This document shows, one piece after another, positions 13,811 to 20,972 of a stretch of 26,900 nt of DNA. The stretch spans positions 1-26,900 of the forward strand of contig JBAVXH010000433.1 of assembly GCA_049698215.1 (NCBI GenBank), read 5' to 3'. Source of the DNA: PALSA-894 sp049698215. Its GTDB lineage: Bacteria; Pseudomonadota; Alphaproteobacteria; Rhizobiales; Xanthobacteraceae. Below the pieces are notes generated by a model. It made no database searches. It worked only from the letters and a program-made list of their open reading frames with translations, and was not told the DNA's origin. The number at the start of each line of letters is the position of its first letter. Within the stretch, counting starts at the first letter, position 1. The position numbers and the translations under genes were made by a program.

Positions 13811-15535
13811 TCACCCCTTCACATACACCGCCTGCTGCGTCACGACGAAATCCACGCGCCCGTCGCTCAAAGCCTGCAAACACTCCTCAGGCCGGTTGAC
13901 GATCGGCTCCTCGTGCACGTTGAATGAGGTGTTGATCAGCACCGGCAGCTCGGTCTGGTCGCGGAAGCGGCGCAGGATCGCGGCAAACAGCGGGTTCTCG
14001 TCGCCATGCACGATCTGCGGGCGCGCGGTGCCGTCGACATGCACGACCGCGGGAATGCGCGCGCGCCATTCGGGTTTCACGCCGCAGGTGATGGTCATGA
14101 AGTGCGCCGCGTAACGGTTCACGTCAGTAATCTCGAACACGCGCGCCGCGTCCTCCTCCAGCACGTAAGGCGCGAACGGCATGAACTCGGAGCGGTCGAG
14201 CCGCTTGTTGAGCAGGTCGTTGATCGCATGATCGTGCGGTGACGCGATGATCGAGCGCGCGCCGAGCGCACGCGGGCCGAACTCCATGCGGCCGGTATAG
14301 ATCGCGCCCGCCTTGCCGGCGCGGATCAGGTCGACCGCGGTCTCGACCGGGCGGCCGGCGAGGCGCCGCATCCCGGCCGAGGCGAGCACGTCGTCGATGC
14401 GGCCGTCGTAGTTCTGTCCGAGATAGACATTGTCGAGCCGGTGGCGATGGCGCAGCCAGGTGTCGGTGCCGTCGCGCTCGTGCAGGAAGGCCAGCGCCGC
14501 GCCGACCGAGAGGCCCTCGTCGCCCATCGCCGGAAACACGAACACCTCGTCGAGCGGCAGCGTTTCGGCGAGCAGCCGGTTGAGCCGCACGTTGGCGAAC
14601 AGGCCGCCGGCCATCGCGAGCTTGCGCGCGCCCGTGCGCGCGAGCCAGAAGCGCACCGACTGCACGGTGAAATCTTCCGCAACCTTCTGGATCGAGGCCG
14701 CGATGGTCTCGCGATCATGGCCCTGGCAGAGGCCGAGAAACTTCTCGCGCATCGCGGACCAGTTCTTGAAATCGGTTTCGATCAGCCCGGTCGTGTCATT
14801 GAAGCGGAACTGCGCAGCCATCTCATCCGCGAGCTTCGGCTCGCCATAGGCGGCGAGCCCGGTGAGCTTTCCCTCGTGGCGCAGCATGCGGAAGCCGCAC
14901 GCGACTGTCGCGTAGCCATAAGCGCTGGCGAGGCCGGTTTCCTTCAGCGTCTTGGTGAGCCAGCGGTCGTCGCCGTAGAAGCATTCGAGCGCGCCGTCTT
15001 TCAGGCCGCGCATCGAATAGCTGACATTGTCGCCGATGCCGTCCGACGTATAGACCAGCGCCTCATTCCAGTCGGTGTAGAACAGCGCGGCGAGCGCGTG
15101 GCTCGCGTGATGGTTGGCGAAATAGATTTTCGCGTCAGGCCGGAACGAATTGTCCTTCAGGAAGCGGTCGGCGCGGAACAGCTGGTGCGTATCGGTGACG
15201 CCGAAGCGATGGGAGAGCACCGCAAGCTCGCGGTGCGTGCGCTCTTTCCCCTGCCAGCGCCGATACGTGTACCAGAGCTCGCGCGGCAGTGAGAAGCGGT
15301 CGTGATAGGTCGGAAACCAGCCGCGCGTGGTGGCGATCGCGTCGACATCGCTACGCCGCCAGCCCGCCACACGCAGCACCTCGTCGATCGAGAGCCAGGG
15401 CACCTTCTCGCCCGAGCCCTTCACGCGCGTCATCCGCTCCTCGGACACCGCGGCGACCAACTCGTAGTCGTCGAACGCGGCCGCCGAGGAGTCGTGCACG
15501 CCGGCATGGATCGCCAAGATACGCAAAGAGGGCAC
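13811..15535 (-). CDS. NodU/CmcH-type carbamoyltransferase, substrate unknown
   Basis: A 574-residue two-domain carbamoyltransferase. The N-terminal ASKHA-like domain has ILAIHAGVHDSSAA (6-19), VSEERMTRVKG (30-40), the metal/nucleotide motif NHHASHALAAL (141-151), SDGIGD (164-169), GLAAYGEP (226-233) and AGGLFANVRLN (309-319). The C-terminal YrdC-like domain has GRMEFGPRALGARSI (415-429) and INTSFNVHEEPIV. The family transfers carbamoyl from carbamoyl phosphate through carbamoyl-adenylate to an acceptor hydroxyl. NodU modifies Nod factors and CmcH cephems. No nod, glycan or antibiotic genes surround it, so the acceptor cannot be named. It starts with GTG at 15535. It is monocistronic and divergent from the pentapeptide gene. 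Confidence 0.88.
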   Translation of the reverse strand: MPSLRILAIHAGVHDSSAAAFDDYELVAAVSEERMTRVKGSGEKVPWLSIDEVLRVAGWRRSDVDAIATTRGWFPTYHDRFSLPRELWYTYRRWQGKERTHRELAVLSHRFGVTDTHQLFRADRFLKDNSFRPDAKIYFANHHASHALAALFYTDWNEALVYTSDGIGDNVSYSMRGLKDGALECFYGDDRWLTKTLKETGLASAYGYATVACGFRMLRHEGKLTGLAAYGEPKLADEMAAQFRFNDTTGLIETDFKNWSAMREKFLGLCQGHDRETIAASIQKVAEDFTVQSVRFWLARTGARKLAMAGGLFANVRLNRLLAETLPLDEVFVFPAMGDEGLSVGAALAFLHERDGTDTWLRHRHRLDNVYLGQNYDGRIDDVLASAGMRRLAGRPVETAVDLIRAGKAGAIYTGRMEFGPRALGARSIIASPHDHAINDLLNKRLDRSEFMPFAPYVLEEDAARVFEITDVNRYAAHFMTITCGVKPEWRARIPAVVHVDGTARPQIVHGDENPLFAAILRRFRDQTELPVLINTSFNVHEEPIVNRPEECLQALSDGRVDFVVTQQAVYVKG

Positions 15536-15872
15536 CTAACTCTTGCTTTGGGGGAGGGGGTTTGGCGCGAGGCGATTACCATTCATGCCGCGCGGGCGGA
15601 AGGGGTTGGGGTGGGGCGCGGTGCGGAGAGCGGGCCGCAAACTCAGGCCTGTTCCCCTCCCCCTTGCGGGGAGGGGCTAGGGGTGGGGGTCGATGATTGG
15701 GGCACGTTGGTCGCGACAAACTGCGACCCCCACCCCGACGCTCACTGCGTTCGCGTCGACCCTCCCCGCAAGGGGGAGGGTAAGCACCGCGCTTGCCGTC
15801 CGCGCGGCCCGCTCTCACTCCCCGATTGCACCCGCTTGACCCTTCGCCTTCGCGCAGCGACGCTTGGCCCGC
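15536..15872. other. Divergent intergenic region, mostly repeat
   Basis: This 337-bp gap between the divergent carbamoyltransferase and pentapeptide genes is G/C-skewed and dominated by the palindrome at 15655-15780. I see no convincing small gene and no clear promoter. Open frames crossing it read through translated repeat. Confidence 0.6.
15655..15780. repeat. G/C-rich nested palindrome
   Basis: Outer 21-bp arms at 15655-15675 and 15760-15780 are reverse complements apart from local symmetry (each is itself nearly self-complementary around TTGC/GCAA). Inner 13-bp arms GGGGTGGGGGTCG (15680-15692) and CGACCCCCACCCC (15724-15736) are perfect. This is a third repeat type, distinct from those in ubiB and around mutM. 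Confidence 0.8.
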
Positions 15873-17645
15873 ATGGTCGAGCGCACCACCGATCCGCCGC
15901 CTGCCGACGCGAGCGCTCCGCAGCCTCCCGTTCCGCGCATCGGTGCGGATGGGGAGCCGGTCTATGACCAGGAGTTCTTTCTCGCGCTGGCTTATCTCGG
16001 TCATGAGGTATGGAATCGATGGCTCGCTAGCAATCCTGAGATTGCAGTCACGTTCGAGGGTCTCAATTTCCGCGAGGCACACAAATCGCTCAGCTTCGCA
16101 GATTTTCGATTTGGCAACGAAACCAACTTTTCCGGCGTAGTCTTCGGAATCGGAGCAAATTTCTGGAAAGCAAGATTTGGTTACGGAACCAATTTTGCGG
16201 GCGCCATATTTGATGACTGGGCATATTTTTGCGACGCGATTTTTGGTGATGGAATCAATTTCTACGCTGTAAGTTTTTCTGACCGACCCAATTTCTCTGG
16301 CGTTGCGTTTGGGGAAAGGGCTGACTTTTCCTACGCAACGTTTGGCTTTGGTGCGGACTTTTCCGATACGATCTGGGGATTGTCCGCTAGGTTCAACTTT
16401 GCGACGTTTTTGGGGGGAGGGAAATTTCACGGTGCGATCTTTGAATTGGGAGCCGATTTCTCTGGTGTAACGCTGTCGTACGTTGCGGATCTCTCCGGTA
16501 CGACGTTTGCGGGAGACGCAGATTTTTCTGCGCGCTCATTTGAAGATTGGAAACAGTTAAGATCGCAGCAGATTGAATCTTCACCGATCCTGCGATCGTG
16601 GCCGCAAGAACAAAAGGAGTTTTTCATAACTCTTCAAACCGTGCCAAATGAAGTCGGCGCCGGGCCCGACACCTTCTCGTCGGTTAGTTTTTCGAACACC
16701 CGGTTTTTGGGATTTGCAGATTTTTCCGGCCGCAACTTCACAAAACGGTGTAACTTTACCGGCGCGCAATTCCAGCAACCTCCATCGTTCGAGGCAGGAT
16801 ATCATCTTGACCGCCTCGATTTATACGGTGCCAAAATTAGCTTTGCTGGATACTTTCAATTCCGATTTTTTTGGCGCCTCGTATGGTCGCTCACTCGCAA
16901 ATCGATTTTTCCGACGCCCGGATGGACCACTGACAGTAATATCGCAAATCGACTCCGCAGGATGCGCGATCTTGCCGAAGCCACCAGCAATCACGATCTC
17001 GAACGCGATCTGTACATTGAGGAACGCAAGGCCGAACGCGGTATTTTACTCGCGCAGTACTGGCGTGGAAAATGGCAATCGCTTCTTAGGCCTAAACTTT
17101 ATGCGCACTGCCTTTGGATCGCGGTTATGTCTGCATTCTCTCTTCTTGCCGACTACGGCCGCAGCTTCGTGCGCCCGTTCGTCGCGCTGGCCCTCAGCGT
17201 CCCGCTCCTCTGGTGGGCGTACTCGTCGGTTCTCATCCCGCCCTCCGACCCAATCAAACTCACCGACTTCCGCCGCGCCACATGGGCCTTCGCGATCTCC
17301 AACGCCGTACCCTTTGTCGGCGCGCTCACCCTGGAGCGCGACGTCAAGCTCACTTGCTCTGCGGCGACCGGCCGATCAACGAAACACAGGCGCAGGCAAG
17401 CGGTCAGCCGCTCTGCGTGCCCATTCCCGGCCGGCGCTTCCAGCTCCTCGCGCTCGCCCAATTCATCTTCTCCGCGCTGTGCATCTTTTTCGCCGGCCTC
17501 GCGCTGCGCAATTATTTCAAGCTGCGCTGACCAGCAGCATCTTGGCCATTATATCAATAAAGTCCTTGACTTTGCCACAAACAAGGAATATGCGCACAAT
17601 GCCTTGCTCGTCGAGGGGCGTCAACCGGTGACGCTGGTTAGATAG
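15873..17645 (+). CDS. Pentapeptide-repeat membrane protein, 3' end frameshifted
   Basis: The frame encodes an N-terminal stretch, then a right-handed beta-helix region built of 13 consecutive 11-residue repeats (about residues 79-221; units such as RFGYGTNFAGA and TFGFGADFSDT), more degenerate repeats (SFSNTRFLGFADFSGRNF), a charged helical part and a hydrophobic C-terminal third with helices near LWIAVMSAFSLLA, ALALSVPLLWWAYSSVLI and FAISNAVPFVGAL. After ERDVKLT (about 17354) the protein turns into a Ser/Arg/Pro-rich tail typical of a wrong frame, while the next frame continues with LLCGDRPINETQ and a last hydrophobic helix ending at 17530. A one-base deletion or sequence error is likely. 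The start may be this ATG or a TTG at 15864. Codon use and GC in the repeat part are lower than in the neighbours. Function is unknown; scaffold or membrane-sensor roles are possible. Confidence 0.75.
   Translation: MVERTTDPPPADASAPQPPVPRIGADGEPVYDQEFFLALAYLGHEVWNRWLASNPEIAVTFEGLNFREAHKSLSFADFRFGNETNFSGVVFGIGANFWKARFGYGTNFAGAIFDDWAYFCDAIFGDGINFYAVSFSDRPNFSGVAFGERADFSYATFGFGADFSDTIWGLSARFNFATFLGGGKFHGAIFELGADFSGVTLSYVADLSGTTFAGDADFSARSFEDWKQLRSQQIESSPILRSWPQEQKEFFITLQTVPNEVGAGPDTFSSVSFSNTRFLGFADFSGRNFTKRCNFTGAQFQQPPSFEAGYHLDRLDLYGAKISFAGYFQFRFFWRLVWSLTRKSIFPTPGWTTDSNIANRLRRMRDLAEATSNHDLERDLYIEERKAERGILLAQYWRGKWQSLLRPKLYAHCLWIAVMSAFSLLADYGRSFVRPFVALALSVPLLWWAYSSVLIPPSDPIKLTDFRRATWAFAISNAVPFVGALTLERDVKLTCSAATGRSTKHRRRQAVSRSACPFPAGASSSSRSPNSSSPRCASFSPASRCAIISSCADQQHLGHYINKVLDFATNKEYAHNALLVEGRQPVTLVR
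17354..17530 (+). pseudogene. Displaced C-terminal segment of the pentapeptide protein
   Basis: In the frame starting TTG at 17354 the translation is LLCGDRPINETQAQASGQ, then a segment with CVPIPGRRFQ, then the membrane helix LLALAQFIFSALCIFFAGLA ending RNYFKLR and a TGA at 17528-17530. It has the look of the native C terminus of the gene upstream. Adding one base near 17352-17354 would join them as KLTLLCGD. Confidence 0.7.
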
Positions 17646-18109
17646 ATTAAGCGGGAAGCGCGGGCGGAGATCAGCCAAGCGGTCCCGGGGTGAATGCGAA
17701 GGCATTCACTTGTGCGGCGCCTGCGCGGTGGGCCTCGTCAGCCCGCCACCCGGGCGGCTTCGGGACCCGCCCTTGGGGCACTACGACCCCTGTGCGAGGA
17801 GCTCGCTCAAAGCCCGGTCTGATCGCCGGGGGAAGCGCGGCCCGGAGCTGGGCGAAGGCCTAACGGCTTTCGCTAGAGCCGCCGCAGAGCGCCGAGAGGC
17901 GCGCCGGGCCCGCGTCATGGGCTCGGCCATCTCAGGCGATCCTGAGATGGGTCCTACCGCGAGGCGGACCACGGGTGCGGCGCTTCCGCACCAGCGCCTG
18001 TCGGCGCTCTGCTCCCCTCACGTTTTCGGGGAGCGGAAACAGACAAAGGGCACCCCGGCGCCCTGCCTAAACCGGGCGGCGGAGCTTTGCTGTTTGACAA
18101 TCGAAGATG
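17646..18109. other. Hairpin-rich 460-bp region without a convincing gene
   Basis: Between the pentapeptide gene and a convergent hydrolase gene lies G/C-rich DNA with at least five clean hairpins: GTGAATGC-GAAG-GCATTCAC (17690-17709), CCATCTCAGG-CGAT-CCTGAGATGG (17927-17950), GTGCGG-CGCTT-CCGCAC (17975-17991), AGCGCC-TGTC-GGCGCT (17993-18008) and GCTCCCC...GGGGAGC (18011-18034). A plus-strand frame of 160 codons crosses it but has no domain features. It may be a structured RNA, or a dispersed repeat unit. The preceding 17531-17645 is AT-richer and holds only the frameshifted tail. Confidence 0.45.
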
Positions 18110-18973
18110 TTAGCGACGAACCGATCGCGGATCGCGCTTGCCCCACCGCCCCGCGTCGACCTGCGCCAGGAAATCGCCGAGCGTCTGGTTGAACAGCGCC
18201 GGCTCCTCGATGTTCACGGTGTGGCCGCTCTTCGGGAAGATCGCGAGGCCGGACGTGGCGATGTGCTTCTTCAGATAAACGCTCGGCTCGATGCAGGCGT
18301 CGTCCTCGTCGCCGCAGATGATCAAGGTCGGCAGCGTGATTTTCTTGATCTCGTCTTCGAATTCATAAATCGGCGGCCGTCCGGCCTGATAGCCGCGCAT
18401 CGTGTTGGCGGCGCCCTTCGCCGAGTGGCTGGCGAACTGGTCGTAGAACTCCTTGTAGCCGCGCGGGTCTTTTACCTCGAAGGGAATGCGCGACGGTCCC
18501 ATGCCGTAGGTCTTGGCCACGCCGTCCGACCCGACCTTGTCGAATTCGGCAGCCGTTGCGCGGGCGGTCTCGCGGAATTCATTGAGAACGCCGCGCTCCG
18601 ATCCCGACCCGGTGCCCGCCATGGTCAGCGACAGCGCGCGACCCGGATATGTCATCCCGACGTTGAGCGTCGCGTAGCCGCCCTGCGACAGTCCGCAGAT
18701 GTGCGCCTTCTCGATCTTCAGGTGATCCATCACGGCGATCACGTCGTCGCGGAAGTGCTCGTAAGAGTAGGACGCGGGATCGGCCGGAACGTCGGAGGGG
18801 TGATAGCCGCGGAACGAGAACGTCGCGCAGCGATAGCGCCGCGCGAAGTAGCGCATCTGCGGCTCCCAGGCGCGCCAGTCGCCGGCGAACTCGTGCACGA
18901 AGACGAGCGGCGTGCCGCTGCCCGCTTCCTCGTAATGCAGGCGCACCTTGTCGCGGGCGGTCGCAAAGGGCAT
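18110..18973 (-). CDS. Alpha/beta hydrolase
   Basis: A 287-residue cytosolic alpha/beta hydrolase with no signal peptide. It opens KVRLHYEEAGSGTPLVFVHE, has an oxyanion-hole segment HEFAGD (27-32), the nucleophile elbow GLSQGG (Ser96), the acid in GDEDDAC (222-225) and the catalytic His251 in SGHTVNIEEP. An ester, lactone or C-C bond substrate is possible; the sequence does not decide. The ATG at 18973 has a strong ribosome site (GGAGGA). It follows the epoxide-hydrolase-like gene on the same strand after 118 bp that contain a REP-like element, so they may or may not be cotranscribed. Confidence 0.9.
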   Translation of the reverse strand: MPFATARDKVRLHYEEAGSGTPLVFVHEFAGDWRAWEPQMRYFARRYRCATFSFRGYHPSDVPADPASYSYEHFRDDVIAVMDHLKIEKAHICGLSQGGYATLNVGMTYPGRALSLTMAGTGSGSERGVLNEFRETARATAAEFDKVGSDGVAKTYGMGPSRIPFEVKDPRGYKEFYDQFASHSAKGAANTMRGYQAGRPPIYEFEDEIKKITLPTLIICGDEDDACIEPSVYLKKHIATSGLAIFPKSGHTVNIEEPALFNQTLGDFLAQVDAGRWGKRDPRSVRR

Positions 18974-19011
18974 GGGCGTCCTCCGGATGGTTGTGCGCGC
19001 AGGCCTATCAC

Positions 19012-19089
19012 CCGCTCATTCCCGCGCAAGCGGGAATCCAGTTCTTTCTTTGCTTGGCTCTGGGTCCCCGCTTTCGCGGGGACGAGCGG
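19012..19089. repeat. REP-like palindrome, second copy of the element in ubiB
   Basis: A 78-bp element bounded by CCGCTC and GAGCGG with the same two hairpins as the ubiB copy (11310-11380). It differs mainly by a few extra bases (TTTGC region) between the hairpins. It sits between two hydrolase genes. Confidence 0.85.
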
Positions 19090-19091
19090 AG

Positions 19092-20051
19092 CTACTTGAG
19101 ATGCTCGCCCGCAAAGCTGATCAGCGCGGCATTCACTTCATCCGGGCGCTCCTGCTGGATCCAGTGCCCGGCACCCTCGAGGATGATCTTGCGCAGGTTC
19201 GGCACGACGCTCTCAAGTTCATCGAGTGCGCGCCGGCCCATCGAGCCGGTGATCACCGCGTCGTTCGATCCCGCAATGAATAGCGCCGGCTGCGTGATGC
19301 GCGCGTCCTGCCACGGCGCGGTCAGCTCCCAGTTGCGGTCGATGTTGCGGTACCAGTTGAGGCCGCCGCGAAAGCCGGTGCGCCGATACTCGGTCGCGAA
19401 CACGTCGAGATCGGATTCGGAGAGCCACGGCGGCAGCGGTACGTCGCGCGCGGGCCCGAGGAAACCCTTCGCCCGGTCGACATAGAGGCTCATCTTGTCG
19501 TCACGCGGCGTATCGCCGAAGCCGATGTAAAAGTTGCGCGCAAGCGTGTAGCGCGGGTCGCGCGAGAACTCTTCCTCGGCCGCCCGCTCCTGGAAATAGA
19601 TCCAGTAGTAGTCGCCCTTGCCGGCCTTCTTCAGCGTTTCGAGCGGCGCCGCGCGGCCGCGCCGTCGGTGCGGCACGCTCATCGCGGCGACCGCCGGAAA
19701 GAGATCGGGCCGCAGCAGCGCCGCGTGCCAGGCGACCGGCGCGCCCCAGTCGTGGCCGACGATCAGCGCACGCGTCTCGCCGAGCGCGGACACCAGCGCG
19801 ACGATGTCGCCGACGTTGTGGAAGATCGTGTAGGCGGCGATATCGTCCGGCGCGCTCGTTTGGCCGAAGCCGCGCATGTCAGGCGCCACCGCGCGAAAGC
19901 CCGCCTCTGCCAGCGCCTTCAATTGATGCCGCCACGAGTACCAAAGCTCCGGCCAGCCGTGGCACATCAGCACCAGCGGACCTTCGCCGCATTCGGCGAC
20001 GTGCATCTCGATCCCGTTCAGCGCGATCTGGCGGTGCGTGATGTCGGCCAT
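19092..20051 (-). CDS. Epoxide-hydrolase-like alpha/beta hydrolase
   Basis: A 319-residue protein with soluble epoxide hydrolase features: the oxyanion motif HGWPE (31-35), the Asp nucleophile in GHDWGAPVAW (Asp101), cap tyrosines at about Tyr152 and Tyr234 that could polarise the epoxide oxygen, the acid Asp264 in GSNDAV and His296 in GAGHWIQQE. Asp at the elbow with HGWPE separates it from esterases. A haloalkane dehalogenase is the main alternative, but the cap tyrosines favour epoxide hydrolase. The physiological epoxide is unknown. It begins 15 nt after the exported metallo-hydrolase gene, so the two probably share a transcript. The ribosome site is weak. Confidence 0.9.
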   Translation of the reverse strand: MADITHRQIALNGIEMHVAECGEGPLVLMCHGWPELWYSWRHQLKALAEAGFRAVAPDMRGFGQTSAPDDIAAYTIFHNVGDIVALVSALGETRALIVGHDWGAPVAWHAALLRPDLFPAVAAMSVPHRRRGRAAPLETLKKAGKGDYYWIYFQERAAEEEFSRDPRYTLARNFYIGFGDTPRDDKMSLYVDRAKGFLGPARDVPLPPWLSESDLDVFATEYRRTGFRGGLNWYRNIDRNWELTAPWQDARITQPALFIAGSNDAVITGSMGRRALDELESVVPNLRKIILEGAGHWIQQERPDEVNAALISFAGEHLK

Positions 20052-20066
20052 CAGAACGAGCGATCG

Positions 20067-20888
20067 CTAGAAAGAACGGCCGGGCAGGACCAGGAGCTTC
20101 GGCTTCGCTGGCAGCGTGTGCTTCGAGAGAACCACCGAGGGCACATCGGCGCGCTCGACGTCCCAGTCCTTGCTGATGCGCTCCATGAAGCGGTTGAGCG
20201 TGTAGGTGGAGAAGAAGTGCATCGGGATCATCAGCGGCGCCTTGAGCGAGACCAGCACCTCGATCATGCCTTCGAGGTCGAGCGTGTAGGAGCCGTCGAC
20301 CGGCACCAGCACGACATCGACGCGGCCGATCTCGTTCAATTGCTGCTGGGTCAGCGTGTGATGCAGATGGCCGAGATGCGCGATGCAAAGGTTCGCGACC
20401 TCGAAGATGAAGATCGAATTGCCATGGCGCTGCGTGCCGCCCGCATAGTCGCGGATGTTGGTCGCGACCGAGCGCACCCGCACGTCCTGGAACTGCAGGT
20501 CGTGGTCGGTCGGGCGCCCGTCATCCTTCCAGCCGCGCAGCACGAACCTGATGCCGGGCTCCGGCCGGTCGGTGTAGTGCGTCGAATGGGCCCGGTTCAT
20601 GGTCACGATGTCGGGCAGCACCGACGGGCGCACATAGTCGTTGTAGTCGGTCGCGATGCGCACGAGCTTCGGGCTCTCGATCAGGAAGGTGGAGTGGCCC
20701 GCATAGCTGATGCGCACCTCACCTTCCTTCAGCGCGGCGAGGCGCAGCGCGGCCGGAACGAACGGCGGGCGATGCTGCGCGACGAGCCCTGGGCAGGACT
20801 CGGCCATCTCGGGCTTCACCGGCGCCGCGCCCTGCGCGAGCGCCGCCAGCGGCACGACGGAAAGGATCGCTGTCAGAAGAAAGCGCAT
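20067..20888 (-). CDS. Exported metallo-beta-lactamase-fold hydrolase
   Basis: A 273-residue protein whose first 20 residues (MRFLLTAILSVVPLAALAQG) form a typical Sec signal peptide, so it acts in the periplasm. The rest resembles the UlaG/RomA-like branch of the metallo-beta-lactamase fold: SYAGHSTFLIES (61-72), AHSTHYTD (100-107) as a metal-ligand motif, HLGHLHH (171-177), VDGSYTLD (197-204) and MHFFSTY (223-229). I chose the ATG at 20888 because GGAG lies 6 nt upstream and it gives a clean signal peptide. An upstream ATG would add eight residues. It heads a three-gene hydrolase run and lies just beyond an intrinsic terminator. The substrate is not evident. Confidence 0.85.
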   Translation of the reverse strand: MRFLLTAILSVVPLAALAQGAAPVKPEMAESCPGLVAQHRPPFVPAALRLAALKEGEVRISYAGHSTFLIESPKLVRIATDYNDYVRPSVLPDIVTMNRAHSTHYTDRPEPGIRFVLRGWKDDGRPTDHDLQFQDVRVRSVATNIRDYAGGTQRHGNSIFIFEVANLCIAHLGHLHHTLTQQQLNEIGRVDVVLVPVDGSYTLDLEGMIEVLVSLKAPLMIPMHFFSTYTLNRFMERISKDWDVERADVPSVVLSKHTLPAKPKLLVLPGRSF

Positions 20889-20924
20889 CGGTCGCTCCAT
20901 GCAGCCCGGCACTGCATGGATAGC

Positions 20925-20954
20925 AAAAAACCCTCTCCCGGCGGGAGAGGGTTT
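20925..20954 (-). terminator. Intrinsic terminator after the coiled-coil membrane protein gene
   Basis: On the minus strand, CCCTCTCCC-GCC-GGGAGAGGG (20951-20931), extendable by three A-T pairs, is followed by six T (20930-20925). It ends the transcript of the gene at 20973-21917 and separates it from the exported metallo-hydrolase. Confidence 0.85.
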
Positions 20955-20972
20955 CGGTGGCTGACGTGCGAA

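Noticed and set aside
15576..16430. Minus-strand frame of 284 codons with repeated Lys/Ile/Gly segments
   Set aside because: Its repetitiveness is the antisense of the 33-bp repeats of the pentapeptide gene, and it continues through an intergenic palindrome.
17710..18192. Plus-strand frame of 160 codons in the hairpin-rich gap
   Set aside because: No domain, biased composition, and it runs into the antisense of a hydrolase gene; the hairpins explain the sequence better.
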